Assembly: GCA_964035575.1 (NCBI GenBank)
Contig: OZ037930.1
Span: forward strand, 682,001 to 746,000
DNA: 64,000 nucleotides
Reading direction: 5' to 3'
DNA from: Rhynchopus sp. YZ270_cl-10
Lineage: Eukaryota > Euglenozoa > Diplonemea > Diplonemida > Diplonemidae
Of the stretch, positions 1-10,871 are shown in pieces. A model generated the notes under the pieces. It was given only the letters and a program-made list of their open reading frames with translations, searched no databases and was not told the DNA's origin. The stretch's first letter is position 1, and each line of letters opens with the position of its first letter. Position numbers and translations under genes: made by a program.

Positions 1-785
1 GTCGCAACAGAAACACCAGAGACCGGAATGTGACGAACGACGTCCTCCTCATAGCAGACAGCGAACACACCTCCGTTGATATCCCACGACATTCCACTCA
101 CGTTCATCGCAATTTCCCCAACCTCCTCCAACATTGAATCATAGACAACAAAGCGATACACATAAACACGCTCCTGAACACCATCAGGCTCAACTGCGTG
201 AACTGCAATGTGCTCACCACTGCACTTCACACCCACAATCTGCGCAACCGTGAGGTGAGCAACGAACCTGCTCTTCGGGTCCTCTGGTGACGTTACATCA
301 ACGAGATACAGCACAGTCCCCACCCCAACAAGAAGCATCCCAGGCTGGTATGCAGTGAAGACCATGCCACCACTGCCCGCACCGACATCGAAGTACCTTG
401 GGGCATCGTGCACCAACACCACGACGGCAGGCTGGGCTGTGTCGTACACAGTCAGGGAGTACACGTCGCTTTCGGTTTCACCCACACAGAAGACAAACGT
501 GTCCGTCACACCACTGGCACATTGCTGTGCAAACCCACTCCTGAACTCCCCTTGTCTCCTGAACTCCCCTTCGTTTGAATAATAGAGGGAAACACTGTCA
601 CTGTTGCTGAGCGTGTAAGCAACGTTCGAGCTGTTCCCTCCTTTCGTGGTGTTCCCATGCTCACCCGGTATGGCAACAACTGTGAAGGGGAATGGTGTGC
701 ACCCCACCAGCAGCCCCTGCGACAGCACCGCTGCAACAAAGAAGAGGACACTCTGTGCTGATGTGGACCGGCGCTGCCACGACAT
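1..785 (-). CDS. Secreted or membrane protein, LVIVD-like propeller family (partial)
   Basis: The minus strand is open from an ATG at 785 to the window edge (261 codons), so the 3' end is missing. The first 30 residues hold a hydrophobic stretch (VLFFVAAVLSQGLLVG) that looks like a signal peptide or signal anchor. The rest is rich in small beta-prone segments and has Asn-X-Ser/Thr sites. A segment reading YLVDVTSPEDP followed by a strand-like stretch resembles the LVIVD beta-propeller repeat. The same layout is seen in the genes at 1968-3029 and 8219-9415, so I take these as diverged tandem paralogues. Function is unknown; a surface or secreted role is inferred from the leader. A CAG after a C-rich stretch lies about 20 bases upstream of the ATG. 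Confidence 0.7.
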   Translation of the reverse strand, partial: MSWQRRSTSAQSVLFFVAAVLSQGLLVGCTPFPFTVVAIPGEHGNTTKGGNSSNVAYTLSNSDSVSLYYSNEGEFRRQGEFRSGFAQQCASGVTDTFVFCVGETESDVYSLTVYDTAQPAVVVLVHDAPRYFDVGAGSGGMVFTAYQPGMLLVGVGTVLYLVDVTSPEDPKSRFVAHLTVAQIVGVKCSGEHIAVHAVEPDGVQERVYVYRFVVYDSMLEEVGEIAMNVSGMSWDINGGVFAVCYEEDVVRHIPVSGVSVA

Positions 786-1967
786 CGTGGGGTGGGGCAG
801 GGTTGTCTGTTCGTGTAGCCCCGTTTCCTGTGTGCACTGTTGTTGTGGTGTAGGGTTCGTTGTGTCAGCGGAAATGCAATGGGAAGGGAAATACAAAAGG
901 CAGATCAACTAAAATAAGGACTAGGTATCAGTGCGAAGTAAACAGAAGCAATAAACAAATAGGTTACGATTTGGATGTCGACACCTCACGCATTTTATTG
1001 TCTCTTTGTCAAAATATCTTTGTTTTTCTCTTTGTCCATTTTTCTTGCGTTTCTTATTTTCTTCTGTATCGGCTGTTGATAGATACGCTCGATCGCGTTT
1101 TTTTCACGAGTGCAATTAACAAAACGAGTGAACAAAAAAAAAAAAAAAAAAACACCTCCGCAATTTTCTGTGAAATAATTGCATGTACCACCTCCCCCCA
1201 AGGTGTGGCAGAGCCTCCTGACTCTGGGCTGACGACAAAAGGGGGCATGCCCCCATATAAAAAGCTAAAAAGTTGGGGGTTTTTTTTTTGTTTTTTTTTT
1301 TTTAGTGATTGCTTCTTAACCCTTAGCCAACCAGCAACCCGTACAGGGGTTGTTTTTTTTGGGGGTTTTTATGAAGAACACCACTACACAAAAGTTGCAT
1401 CATCAAAGTTTGGGGGGATAGGGTGGGTTAAAGGGGTCACGTGAGAAAATAAAGTAGTTGGTTAGAAATTCAGTACATCATGGTTCAGTCCTAACTGCAT
1501 GCATTGGTGGTATCAGAGGGGGACATCGTCAATGCAAGACCCCCCGAGATGTAAAGAGTTTTAACCACTGTTGCTATTATCAAACAGTCTTTGCGCTCCA
1601 CTGTCTTTTCAAAAACTAAAACCTGTCAATACAAAATTATAACGACTTAGCTTCTGTGAGCTCGCAAGGGAGGTGTCGCTACGCACCTGTCCGAAGACTG
1701 CTGCCCTAAACTGTTGTTTGGCTTCTGTAGGTTCGCGTTTTGTTCTATATATGGTGCTCCAGGGAGGGTCGATATTGACAGGTCGTTGCCATAGGGGGGA
1801 TCATTTTTTAACGGCCCTTCGTTACCACTCCTCTCTCTCTCTCAATCTCTCCCTTTTCTTCCACACCCCCTCTTCCGATTTGAGAACATTCCTCACGATC
1901 GGTTGCATCTCGCCCCTCTGCTCTTCCCCCCTTGGGCCTTCCTGCACTGTCATCGACACAGTGTTCT
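786..1967. other. Intergenic, low-complexity tracts
   Basis: No gene is supported here. The stretch carries A and T runs (for example 1133-1151 and 1289-1303), G-rich tracts near 1410-1435, and a short GC palindrome followed by a TATA-like run near 1240-1262. The ORFs present are low-complexity translations of the homopolymers. Confidence 0.5.
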
Positions 1968-3029
1968 TCACATGCTTCCTCTCTTGGCTCTCGAGACCAC
2001 ACCCATGGCAATCACCATCAACACCACAACCCCTCCAATAACGCTGGTGAGCACAACGTTTTCCATAAAATGCGAGGGCTGTTCTTCCGACAACAGTACG
2101 GTGTCGCAGTAGGCGCAACTGATGTACTCTTTAAAGTCCTCCTTGACTTTGGGTAAACGCATCAGCCAATCATTGATATACACATAGTAAAACCCATAAT
2201 AGTACCAAATGCGCACCCTTTTCACTGAATCATCACTGCTCGTGTAGAGGCTGTGCACCTCCCCACCTTCGAGTATGGCAACCTCACAGCGTCCTTTACT
2301 ACCATCTGCACTACAGTACGCAACACCCCAAGTGTTGTTCGCGCGGACGATACTATATCTCTGGTAGGAGGCTCCAGATGACACCCTAAGCTGAGCACAG
2401 CTGACCTCTGTACCGTTGATCGAGCTGTTGCAAAGCATGCCCTTCCCATCATCGCGGACCACAGCGTACGTTCCATTCTCCCCCACCGCCATGGCAAGCA
2501 CCTTCCCCGCATACCCCGCAGTGACGTTCACGGTCTCTGTAGTGTTGAAGAAGACGACCTCAGAGTCTTGCCCCACCACTCCACACATGATGTCCCCGCA
2601 ACTCAGAGACGTGCCTGAAATGGTAAGCGTCTGGAGAATAGAAGGATGAGCAGGAGAGCTTATGTCGAAGATTTGAGTGGATTTTGACATCACCACGAGA
2701 CGGCTTCCGTTTGCAGAGGTTGCTGTATGGTATGGGGTGCTGTCGTCGAGGATGTCATCCTGATGGATAATCAAGGCAAAGTACCGGTCCGAAGTGTCCA
2801 GGACAACAAGCGCTCTGTCCTGCTGGCTGTGGCAATACATGTAACGCCCTGCTGTACTGCACGCATCGACTGTCGTTGATCCAAGACTCACCCTCACGTC
2901 TATCCGAGTCCAAAAACTGGCATTCACATCCGCCGAAAACAGTTCCCTGCTTCCTGTGGAGGGCATACCCCAGATAATGCTGGCATCAACGATGTGCAGT
3001 GATGCTATCAGTGCAATAAGGGAATGCAT
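1968..3029 (-). CDS. Type I membrane protein, LVIVD-like propeller family
   Basis: The product has 353 residues. An N-terminal signal peptide (about residues 1-16, ending near IVDAS) leads into a long extracellular region with at least six N-glycosylation sequons. The segment QIFDISSPAHPSILQTLTIS is close to the LVIVD/beta-propeller strand pattern. Near the C terminus a CAYC pair precedes a hydrophobic helix (about residues 323-343) and a short basic tail (SRAKRGSM), giving type I topology. The gene at 8219-9415 has the same order: signal peptide, strand-rich ectodomain, CxxC pair, one helix, short tail. The partial gene at the left edge has the same start. The ligand or role is unknown. Start chosen at the ATG immediately before the signal peptide. 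Confidence 0.75.
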   Translation of the reverse strand: MHSLIALIASLHIVDASIIWGMPSTGSRELFSADVNASFWTRIDVRVSLGSTTVDACSTAGRYMYCHSQQDRALVVLDTSDRYFALIIHQDDILDDSTPYHTATSANGSRLVVMSKSTQIFDISSPAHPSILQTLTISGTSLSCGDIMCGVVGQDSEVVFFNTTETVNVTAGYAGKVLAMAVGENGTYAVVRDDGKGMLCNSSINGTEVSCAQLRVSSGASYQRYSIVRANNTWGVAYCSADGSKGRCEVAILEGGEVHSLYTSSDDSVKRVRIWYYYGFYYVYINDWLMRLPKVKEDFKEYISCAYCDTVLLSEEQPSHFMENVVLTSVIGGVVVLMVIAMGVVSRAKRGSM

Positions 3030-3292
3030 TTTGTTAAATTAAAAAAGGGGAAAGTGGATGGAGCAAAGCTGCAGTGTGAACGCCAGAGAGAGGGGGCATT
3101 CTGTGTGGTGAGTGTGGTTGTGTGTTCCCCTGGGGGCTTTATCCTCGCGTTCTCAGTACTGTGGTACCTCAGCGAGGAAAGCCTGATGTCTGTATCAGGT
3201 GGTGCAGTTTTCTCTCCTTTTTTTTGGGAGTGGTGTGTCATTTATGGGGACCAGCTGACCCATTTTCCCAGCCGTCCCAGCAGCTTTCCCAT

Positions 3293-3355
3293 TCATAGAG
3301 TTTCAGGAGGAAGGGCCCCCTGGATGCAATTTGACGTCCAGTCCAGGACTCTTCA
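3293..3355 (+). repeat. Dispersed repeat, copy 1 (copy 2 at 13495-13560, inverted)
   Basis: About 60 bases containing a CATAGAGTTTCAGGAG motif, a GGGCCCC stretch and GGATGCAATTT recur in reverse orientation at 13495-13560 with scattered differences. Neither copy overlaps a gene. It is too short to classify. Confidence 0.6.
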
Positions 3356-3506
3356 TTTAAAAGAAATGAGCCCTTTTTTTTTGGGTTCGCACAACTTCCA
3401 TGGTTTGGCCGGTACGATTGGAAAAGACAATGACCCCTCATCAACGTACTGTTGTCAGACTAGGATGAGAGCTTCACACAAGAAAAAAAAAACGAAAAAA
3501 AAAAAA

Positions 3507-3530
3507 TGATGAATGTGCCTCTCGTCCACA
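3507..3530 (+). repeat. Small hairpin element, TGTG/CACA stem
   Basis: After a run of A, GATGAA is followed by TGTG, the loop CCTCTCGTC, and CACA. A second copy with loop CCTCTCATA ends the window (63976-64000). It belongs to the wider class of short elements with a CCTCTCGT-like loop. Confidence 0.5.
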
Positions 3531-3764
3531 GACCTCTTCTAGAGAAAGTAGAGGCAAAACGCTCAAGACACCGATTCCCTCCGCAGGGGGGTTTGAAAAC
3601 GTTTTTTGTTATGTTTTGAAAGTGCTTTGAGCTCTGTTTGATTTTGCTTGATAGTTTTGCAGCTCCCTCCTCAGGGGGGGTTTTATCTAACTATCACAAA
3701 AGAAAGTGAGGTTGACACTGTGAACAAAAGAAACAGTGGTCGCGCTAATTATGGGAAAAAATGG

Positions 3765-4460
3765 GGAAAAAATGGATTTCGGGTACGGAAAAACGTTCCT
3801 TGAAAAGGTTAGCTGGGGAGGCCCGGAAACCCCGTTTTGTGGCATTTCCGGGCCAATCCCGGCTTGTGGTGGGGTGAATACGGAAAAATGGACAAAATTT
3901 TAGTGACTTAAATTTTCGCAAAATATGAACCCATACTCGTAAACAAGGGTCATTTTCAGGAAAATTCGGAAAATTCCGAGATTTGGAAGCAATTTTTCTC
4001 CTGAAAATCAGTGGGTTTTCAGCCCCAAAACATACCGCGATTGGAATTTCCGGAATCCGTCCGCGCTGTGGTGGGGTCACTTTGCCGAAATGGCCAATTT
4101 TTTGGTTTTGGTCAAAATCCATGTGGGTAAAGAGGGCCAATGTAAATCCCACAACCAGATTTTCTCTCCCTGATCCTGACGTCTTGCAACATGAAAATGC
4201 GCGAAAACACCGGCATTTGCATTTCCGGAATCCGTCCGTTCTGTGGTGGGGTCAATTTGCCGAAATGGACAAGTTCTTGGTTTTGGTCAAAACCCGTCAG
4301 TGTAAGGTAAAGGGGGCAAGTGTTTGCCTGTAGAAACTGGAAGGGAACAGGCAGCGCCGCAGGCGCACGGTAACCAACTTTTTTTTTTTTTTCCTTTTCT
4401 TTTTTCTCCTCTTTCTTTTGACTTTCCGAGCCAATTGCGTTCCACGGCGGGGTCACATGT
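3765..4460. repeat. Degenerate tandem repeat, about 170-bp period
   Basis: A unit containing TTTCCGGAATCCGTCCG, GTGGTGGGGTCA and TTGGTTTTGGTCAAAA occurs at about 4045-4125 and again at about 4215-4300, 170-175 bases apart. More decayed versions lie near 3845-3920 and 4425-4460. The stretch near 4355-4370 (GCGCCGCAGGCGCAC) has a relative inside the hAT-like element at 52198-52952, which suggests a transposon origin. Confidence 0.5.
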
Positions 4461-5152
4461 ATATGTAAGTCCACTATGTGGTGGTCTTACTCAACAATAT
4501 TAGAACTTCTGGTTTCTTAATGAAATCCCCGTACTGCAAAAAAAAAAACGTTCCTACCAAAACCCCCAAAAATCCCGGGATGAGGGATGGACTTTAGCGC
4601 GAGCTCTGAAAAGAAACGGGGGTTTTTTTTTTTTTTTGGTGAGAGCCTCAGCCGAAAAAATAAGAAGTCAGTGCCAAAGCATCCTCTGTCGACGTACGGC
4701 ACAACGTTTAGTTCACCCCATCCAGCTCCACGCTGTTCAAAATACCTTCATAGAAAGGCTGTAGATTCTCCCTTTTTGATAGAAACAAAAAATAATTAAA
4801 ACAAACGCGTTGGAAAGATGAGTGTGCATCGTACAACACCTTAAGAAAACTGTAGTTGTTGATGCAGGCACCTGCATGAAAGAAATGAATAGTGAAAGAG
4901 TATGAAAAGAAAACTTAAAAAATATAACTATGCCGTCCATGCACAACAACAAATATAACGCTCATACTTAGTCACCTTGCAAAATCCCGAACAAAAACCC
5001 CCAAGCTTGTCCAACAAAACATGGTAGATCAGAGAAAACATTTCTCAAACGAACCTCAGCCTTTCTGTGCTAAAGGCACCGATAAAAAAATATAGCCAGA
5101 ACGGTGGGCAATGGCTAGTGGTTTTGTGTATTGTATTCAGAGGGTATCACCA

Positions 5153-5289
5153 CCTGATTTTTTACCCCCCGCATATCGGACCGTATAGGCGCACATAGAA
5201 CCGAATAGGACCGAAAACACGTCTGTACGTGGCCTGTAAGCGCCTTTTCGCATCTAGAGGGTCCCCTATACGCGGGGTAAAAAATCAGG
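5153..5289. mobile_element. Short inverted-repeat (foldback) element
   Basis: The ends CCTGATTTTTTACCCC and its reverse complement are separated by about 100 bases. Further inside, CCGTATAGG and CCTATACG continue the dyad. No coding capacity. The end sequence resembles the elements at 33950-34060 and 59360-59442, which begin CCACCTGATTTT or CCACCTAATTTT, suggesting one MITE-like family. Confidence 0.55.
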
Positions 5290-6859
5290 GGATATTAGAG
5301 TAAACCCGCAGCTATCGTTTTTTTTGTTCCAGTAAAATCGCTGCAAAACCCTCTTCTTGAACACAGAGCTGTTAGGCAGCTGCACGTCTTCTTGGAGGGA
5401 GCAATGAATGAGGGAAAAGAGATTTTTTTTCTTCTTTTAGCATACGTTATAAACAAGAAGTGGTCGAAACCACAAACCCGCAGCTATAGAGGGGGGGGGT
5501 AAAAATGAAGGAAACGCTGCGAACCTCGCTGTACACCGGGACGCAGAACAACCTTAGGGTAAGGTGCGCTGCCTGCCCCCCCATGCGGCCAGGAGAGGCT
5601 TCTACACTGTGTATGTTCCTTTGAAAATAAACAATGTGTCAATCCGCCGTCCCAAACCACATCAGGGGTGCCGTACCCCTGATGTCGAGTATAAAAAAAA
5701 AAGGGAGGAGCACCAACCGGGACCAAGTCCCGGGTTAGTCCCAATAGGCCCAAGACGTTCATCTACACTGTCCCTGCAGATCGAAAGAGAACAGGACTAG
5801 TACCAAGTTAAAGAGTAGTTGAAATGTGCTAAAAAAAAAAACGCAGCTCAGCCGAAACAAAACATTCCCGTAGGACTAAACGAACAAAGTAAAACGAAAC
5901 GAGCGGGCGAATGATGGAGATAGCGATGAGAAAGGTGTGGACACCCAAAAAAAAAAAATAGCTCTGGTGTGACAAAATGATATTTTTTTTTCCCCTTTGA
6001 AAGACAAAACACACCCCACTAGAAATGGACCTTCTGGATACGATCCGGGAAGGTTAGAATGCGATGACCTGGTTTCCTATGCAAACACTTATGTAAGTAT
6101 CTGTTCTGCCTAATTCGGGTTGCTTCCTTGATCGAGAGAGATTAGGTGCGCACCCTGAAGAAGACGAAAAGAGGAAAGGTTCGGTCATTTACGGGCACAT
6201 CTCGCCCCAGGATGCAATAAGCTGGCCTGACTCCAGAAACAAAAAAAAACAAAAACAAAAACAAAAAAAGAAACAAGTGATTGCTATCAGAAACAAAGAA
6301 AACCATTGTCGGAAGATATGAAGAGAACCCCTGCAAGATGCAACACTGCTTCGTGTGCACAGCGCATCTTTACAAAAAGGTAGGGCAAAAGAGAAATGTG
6401 TATGAGATGGACCTCAGCCTCTCGCGCAGTCACCTTACACAACAACAAAACGAAACAAAACAAAACACAAACCAAAACAAAAAAAAAAACGCGCCCTATT
6501 TATTACTTCAGTTATGTACTGACACGTCCCGCAGAATCATATGATAAAGAAAAAAGGTGGATAAACCACCTGATTTTGACCCGAGTTTGTCGGAAGTAGC
6601 TACCGGACCAAAATCAGATGGGATCAGATGGGCGCACTTACATTTTACAAGCTTTAAGTTATAACTGTGGAATGAAAATGCCTCCACAGACAGAACGCAT
6701 TTGGCTAAAACGACGTATTGATACGGACCTTGTGTAGCACATTACGAAAAAGAAAAATCAGGAACCTTTTCCCCTTGCAGCAAACGGTGCCTTGGGCGCA
6801 AGACAAAAAAAGGATTTAAAAAAAAAAAAAAAACAAGCAGAGCGTATTCTACTGAATTG

Positions 6860-7470
6860 ATATGGGTCGATTTCAAAACCCCCCCCCCCCCCCCAAAAGT
6901 TCTTTTTTGTCTTTTTCATGATATAGGCAGTTTTTTTGCAGTCTGAGGTCCGGAACCGCCCCAAAAACGATTTTCTGGGAGGTTTTGGGAGGTTTTGGGG
7001 CGAAATGGACCTTTTTTGACCATTTTTATGGTATTTTTAGGCTGTTTTTGGCCCTTCTTCTTACACAGCCTATTGGGGGTCAAAATAGCTATTTTTGACC
7101 AAAAAACACAATTTATTTGACGCCAGGAGGCCTCCGTTGGCCCAAATATATCCCAAAAATGGGCTGTGAGCCCAATCCGACCTGTTTTGGGCACATTTGG
7201 CACTTTTCTTGGTGCTTATTTGATGTTTTTTGGTCAAAAATAGCTATTTTGACCCCCAATAGGCTGTGTAAGAAGAAGGGCCAAAAACAGCCTAAAAATA
7301 CCATAAAAATGGTCAAAAAAGGTCCATTTCGCCCCAAAACCTCCCAAAACCTCCCAGAAAATCGTTTTTGGGGCGGTTCCGGACCTCAGACTGCAAAAAA
7401 ACTGCCTATATCATGAAAAAGACAAAAAAGAACTTTTGGGGGGGGGGGGGGTTTTGAAATCGACCCATAT
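6860..7470. mobile_element. Long palindromic foldback element (611 bp)
   Basis: The ends ATATGGGTCGATTTC and its reverse complement bound two arms of about 255 bases that look almost identical in opposite orientation. The proof is that minus-strand and plus-strand ORFs (6916-7203 and 7117-7416) end in the same roughly 60 residues. The centre (about 7121-7215) is unique. Both arms carry a C/G homopolymer just inside the end. There is no transposase, so it is a non-autonomous foldback/MITE-like element; no clear target-site duplication is seen. Confidence 0.8.
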
Positions 7471-7955
7471 GCGAAACGTTATTTGAATGTTTCCCAGAAT
7501 TTTTTTTTCTCCCAGTTGTTGCATCCTAAAAGACACTGTAGAACAAAACACAAAATACACACTGTTAATTGATATCCACACAACGTTTCTTTCAGCTTTA
7601 AAAAAATATTTTTTTTTGAGAACGAAGCAGACATTGCCCCTTTTTTTGATACCTCTTGTTTTTACTCAATACCAAATGCGGACAGTCTTTTCATATACCC
7701 ATCTTCCTCGTTCACCTCACACTGTTTCTCCCCAAAAAAAATGCCTGCGGAGGAAAACTGCAAGGAAGCTCTGCCGTCATCACAGCGCTGTGGCTGCATA
7801 TATCGGACGTAGGACCGTCTGCAGACCTCTCGTGAAACGCCGAAGCAACAAGACCGTGTGGATGGGGGGCGCCATCTGAGGCATCTGAGGATAGAGCGGT
7901 GTTTGTAGCAGCTCGGTGGGGTCAGACAAAGCAATACAACCTGGGGGTAATTATC

Positions 7956-8006
7956 ATAACACCCACGTGACTAATACCCACTGGGTATTAGTACCGTGGG
8001 TGTTAT
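7956..8006. repeat. Near-perfect 51-bp palindrome
   Basis: ATAACACCCACG followed by CTAATACCCA is mirrored by TGGGTATTAG and CGTGGGTGTTAT with almost no loop. It could be a tiny foldback insertion or a cruciform-forming site. No gene overlaps it. Confidence 0.7.
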
Positions 8007-8218
8007 AGTCATTTTCCCTACCACCTGCTCTATTGTTTGTCTTCGCAACGGACGCACCAAAATGAAACAAACGAACCCAATGAGTCTGAAGAAGATCTCC
8101 GATCCGACCGATCTCCAGACAGCATCCCCTCCGCTCGACTGTGTATTTCTGACAAAGATCTCATCAAAAAACAGATATCTTAACGGAGCCTGATCTGATA
8201 CAGTACACCGACCTATTT

Positions 8219-9415
8219 TTATTGTCCAAGCTCAACGGATTGCATTGGGACGAGAGGCGTCTCTTCTTCGTTAGAGTCTTCTACACCACGGTACGCCACC
8301 ACCCCTGCACACACCACCAAGCACAGCAAAAAAACACCAAAAATAGCAAACGGGGCAGCGTTCCCGACGTCCTCCGCTTTGCTGTCATCACCATCGGGGG
8401 AAATGGTCGAATTGCCTTCTCCCCCTGCCCCTGATACAAACACATAGTTTGAACAGCCCTCACAGACGATCTCCTCTGACTTAAACACCAATGCCGTTTC
8501 TGTTGGGGTTAATATCGTTTGCGCTCCCCCTGCATTCACAAAAAAGCTTCCATCGGAAAACCAGACTCCGGACGACGGAAATTGCTCCTCCGACTGCCGT
8601 ACGGAGAACACCTCCACGACTACACCCCCATCCAACACAACGAGACGGTATATGAAAAACGCCTCATCCACAGGAACTGCATAGTACACCCACCAGCGCT
8701 CATTCAGCCAGAAGATATCAAACACATATACCGACACCGCAGGGGTCTGCAGCGGGTGACAAGTCTCCACTGTAACCACATCCCATGAGACTCCACTGCA
8801 CAACTCCCCTTCATTTGCCGTAACCTTTATTGCAGCGTACTGTTTATCCGGCCCCAACGCATATGCATAAGACTGCGTATAGGTGTGTACCAGAGCGGCA
8901 GACACACTACCGTCCTTCACAGTAACCGAAATGATATCTACTTTGTAGGTCCCGGTTACCACTGCGCAGAAAGAGTCGTCGCAGGAAAGTCCCTCTGGAA
9001 AGATGGTTGAAGTAAGATCGATGGATGTAGCGAGAATGGGAGCTTCAGGGTCGGCTGTAACAAAAAGAAGTTTCCCGACTATCGCGATTGCAAGGAGCTT
9101 GTCTTCTGCGACAACGTCAATCTCCGCTGCTGCGATAGACTCTGTGAACAGCACTGTGCGCGACACCTCCACAAACTGCGCATCGCTTCCATTATACACC
9201 ACCAGCTCCGTCCCAGAGACACAGTACACACACTCAAGCACAGCCTCGCACGCCACGGAGGCAATATGTGTCGCAGGGAACGACACACTGCTGAACACCC
9301 CCTCTTCTTCAGGAAACCCACGCGCCTCGGTGCCCTTAGTTACCATGCCATATGCTATGGTGCACCCAACAGGCACTGTGTACGCACAGCACAGTGCCAA
9401 GAGAAGGAAACGCAT
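8219..9415 (-). CDS. Type I membrane protein, LVIVD-like propeller family
   Basis: The product has 398 residues with a clear signal peptide (MRFLLLALCCAYTVPVGC). The ectodomain of about 320 residues has strand-like segments and several Cys; the stretch LLFVTADPEAPILATSIDL matches the repeat pattern of its paralogue at 1968-3029. A CEGC motif comes before a small acidic linker, then a hydrophobic helix (about residues 348-370) and a cytoplasmic tail of about 27 residues rich in acidic residues. The order of parts equals that of the 353-residue paralogue, while the sequence is strongly diverged. The 5' flank has a CCCCAACAG about 23 bases before the ATG. Function is unknown; a surface receptor or adhesin is possible. 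Confidence 0.75.
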   Translation of the reverse strand: MRFLLLALCCAYTVPVGCTIAYGMVTKGTEARGFPEEEGVFSSVSFPATHIASVACEAVLECVYCVSGTELVVYNGSDAQFVEVSRTVLFTESIAAAEIDVVAEDKLLAIAIVGKLLFVTADPEAPILATSIDLTSTIFPEGLSCDDSFCAVVTGTYKVDIISVTVKDGSVSAALVHTYTQSYAYALGPDKQYAAIKVTANEGELCSGVSWDVVTVETCHPLQTPAVSVYVFDIFWLNERWWVYYAVPVDEAFFIYRLVVLDGGVVVEVFSVRQSEEQFPSSGVWFSDGSFFVNAGGAQTILTPTETALVFKSEEIVCEGCSNYVFVSGAGGEGNSTISPDGDDSKAEDVGNAAPFAIFGVFLLCLVVCAGVVAYRGVEDSNEEETPLVPMQSVELGQ

Positions 9416-9820
9416 TGATGGGGGGGGTGGGTGTCACCCTGTTGGGGAAAGGTTGGATGTGGGGTTTTTTTTTTTGGGAAAGAACAGCAAAATCATTGAT
9501 CGGTAAAAATGATGAGGGGGGAAAGAGAGGGGGATTTTTCTTTGGGGGTTTTTTGTTTTGCTTTTTTGTCCTAATTTTTTTTTTTTTTTTGTTTTGTTTT
9601 GTTTTTTGAGGCTGCAAACGTAGGTTCAGCAATAAAACAAAAGGGAAAAATGAAAAAAAAAAAAATGAAAAAGGTGATGATTTCTGTCTCAGACAGAAAG
9701 CATCCTGAAAACAGAAATTTGGACTGGGACTGGGACAAAAAAAAAAGAGAGAAAACGGGGATTGTGTAACTGGAAAAACGGGTGTAAAAGGAGAGATTTT
9801 TGTGGAAACGGAACAAAAGA

Positions 9821-9900
9821 GAAGTTGAAAGTGCAAACGCCTCACCGTTCATCGGCTGACGCAGGACACCCTGGTTCCCCGCGGGTTATCGAACCCCAGA
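9821..9900 (-). repeat. LINE 3'-tail copy with T-loop-like hairpin
   Basis: On the minus strand it reads CTCTGGGGTTCGATAACCC, then GCGGGG, later GAGGCGTTTGCAC and CAACTTC, matching the last 80 bases of the LINE at 19009-19085 with substitutions. Where the outer stem of the GGTTCGAT hairpin differs from the LINE it still pairs through G-U pairs. It is a 5'-truncated LINE or a SINE sharing its tail. Confidence 0.65.
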
Positions 9901-10839
9901 GAATTAAAAAAAAAAGTTGATAAGATGACCCTAAGCCTTGTGTTTGGTCACCTGGGAGGGGAAAAAAAAAATGGACAACTCGAAAGATGGAGGGGGGAAA
10001 ATATGCGGGCTCAAGTGGCCTCACCAAACACAAAACCCATCTTTTGAAAGAGAACCCACTGAAGGTTAGGGAGGAAACGTGACAGACGCACAGAGAAAAC
10101 GTCAAACATCAACAAAACGACACATTTTTTTTTTTTCCCTTCTTCTGCACAAAGAAATAAAAGAAACACAGAGGGGGAGAGGGTGTAGACGACTATAAGC
10201 CTCGCCATGCTTAGTCTGATTAGATTACTTAATGTTTTGAACATTGGTTGGCCATGCTTAGTCTGATTAGATTATTCTTTGGCCATGCTTAGTCACCTTG
10301 TAATGTGCATTTATGTTGCATTTTTGGACAGTTGGAGAAAGAAAAAAAAATCACCCCTCAAAAAAATGTGCAAAAAAAGGGGAGGGAAGCAGGTATTTGA
10401 TGCAAAAGGGGAAAGCAAAACAAAGTAGTTGAATCCGGTGCTAAAAACGCAGCTCAGTCGAGCTCATGCAAAAGGGTGAGACGTGAGTGCTTCCGTACCG
10501 TAAGAGAACGGAGGCGGTTCAGTCAACAAAGTGAATTTGTCCCTTGGGCACAAGATAGGGGAAAAAACCCCCTCAAAAGAGAAGTTGAAAAATGCAACAA
10601 AAAAGGCAAGAGGGGGGGAAAGGATGCACACAAAAAACATACGCTCTCGTTAAAAGCAAACGAGAGGAGCCGTGCTGACAGCAATATGAAAATAAAATGA
10701 AAAATGAAAACACGAAAGTACAATGCATCTCTGCAGACACTTTTTTGCACTCTCCCTTTTTATTTCGTGAAAAATCGTAGGGTATCATGCAGAGAAATCT
10801 TGTATTCAGACACATGCTCTGACACCTGAAGTGGAGTTA

Positions 10840-10871
10840 AAATACAAAGCCCTCTCGTGAACAGTGTACCA
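10840..10871 (+). repeat. Small hairpin element, TACA/TGTA stem
   Basis: AATACAAAGCCCTCTCGTG followed by ACAGTGTACC recurs at about 53571-53602 and 59705-59738 with a few changes. TACA pairs with TGTA around a loop holding CCTCTCGT. Each copy adjoins A-rich DNA. Confidence 0.5.

Larger units (their letters stand above)
3030..8218. other. Repeat-rich intergenic region
   Basis: I find no convincing gene in these 5.2 kb. The region is a patchwork of homopolymer runs, degenerate tandem units (3765-4460), inverted-repeat elements (5153-5289, 6860-7470, 7956-8006) and small hairpin elements. Two opposite-strand ORFs at 6916-7203 and 7117-7416 end in the same protein sequence because they are the two arms of the foldback element, not genes. 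Confidence 0.6.

Noticed and set aside
860-1444. 194-codon plus-strand ORF
   Set aside because: Translation of Lys and Phe homopolymers in intergenic DNA, without a domain or supporting context.
6916-7416. Two ORFs of about 95-100 codons on opposite strands
   Set aside because: They end in the same peptide because they are the arms of one foldback element; there is no independent coding signal.
9336-9845. 169-codon minus-strand ORF upstream of the membrane protein gene
   Set aside because: Phe/Ser/Lys-rich homopolymer translation, and its last part overlaps the signal peptide of the real gene in another frame.
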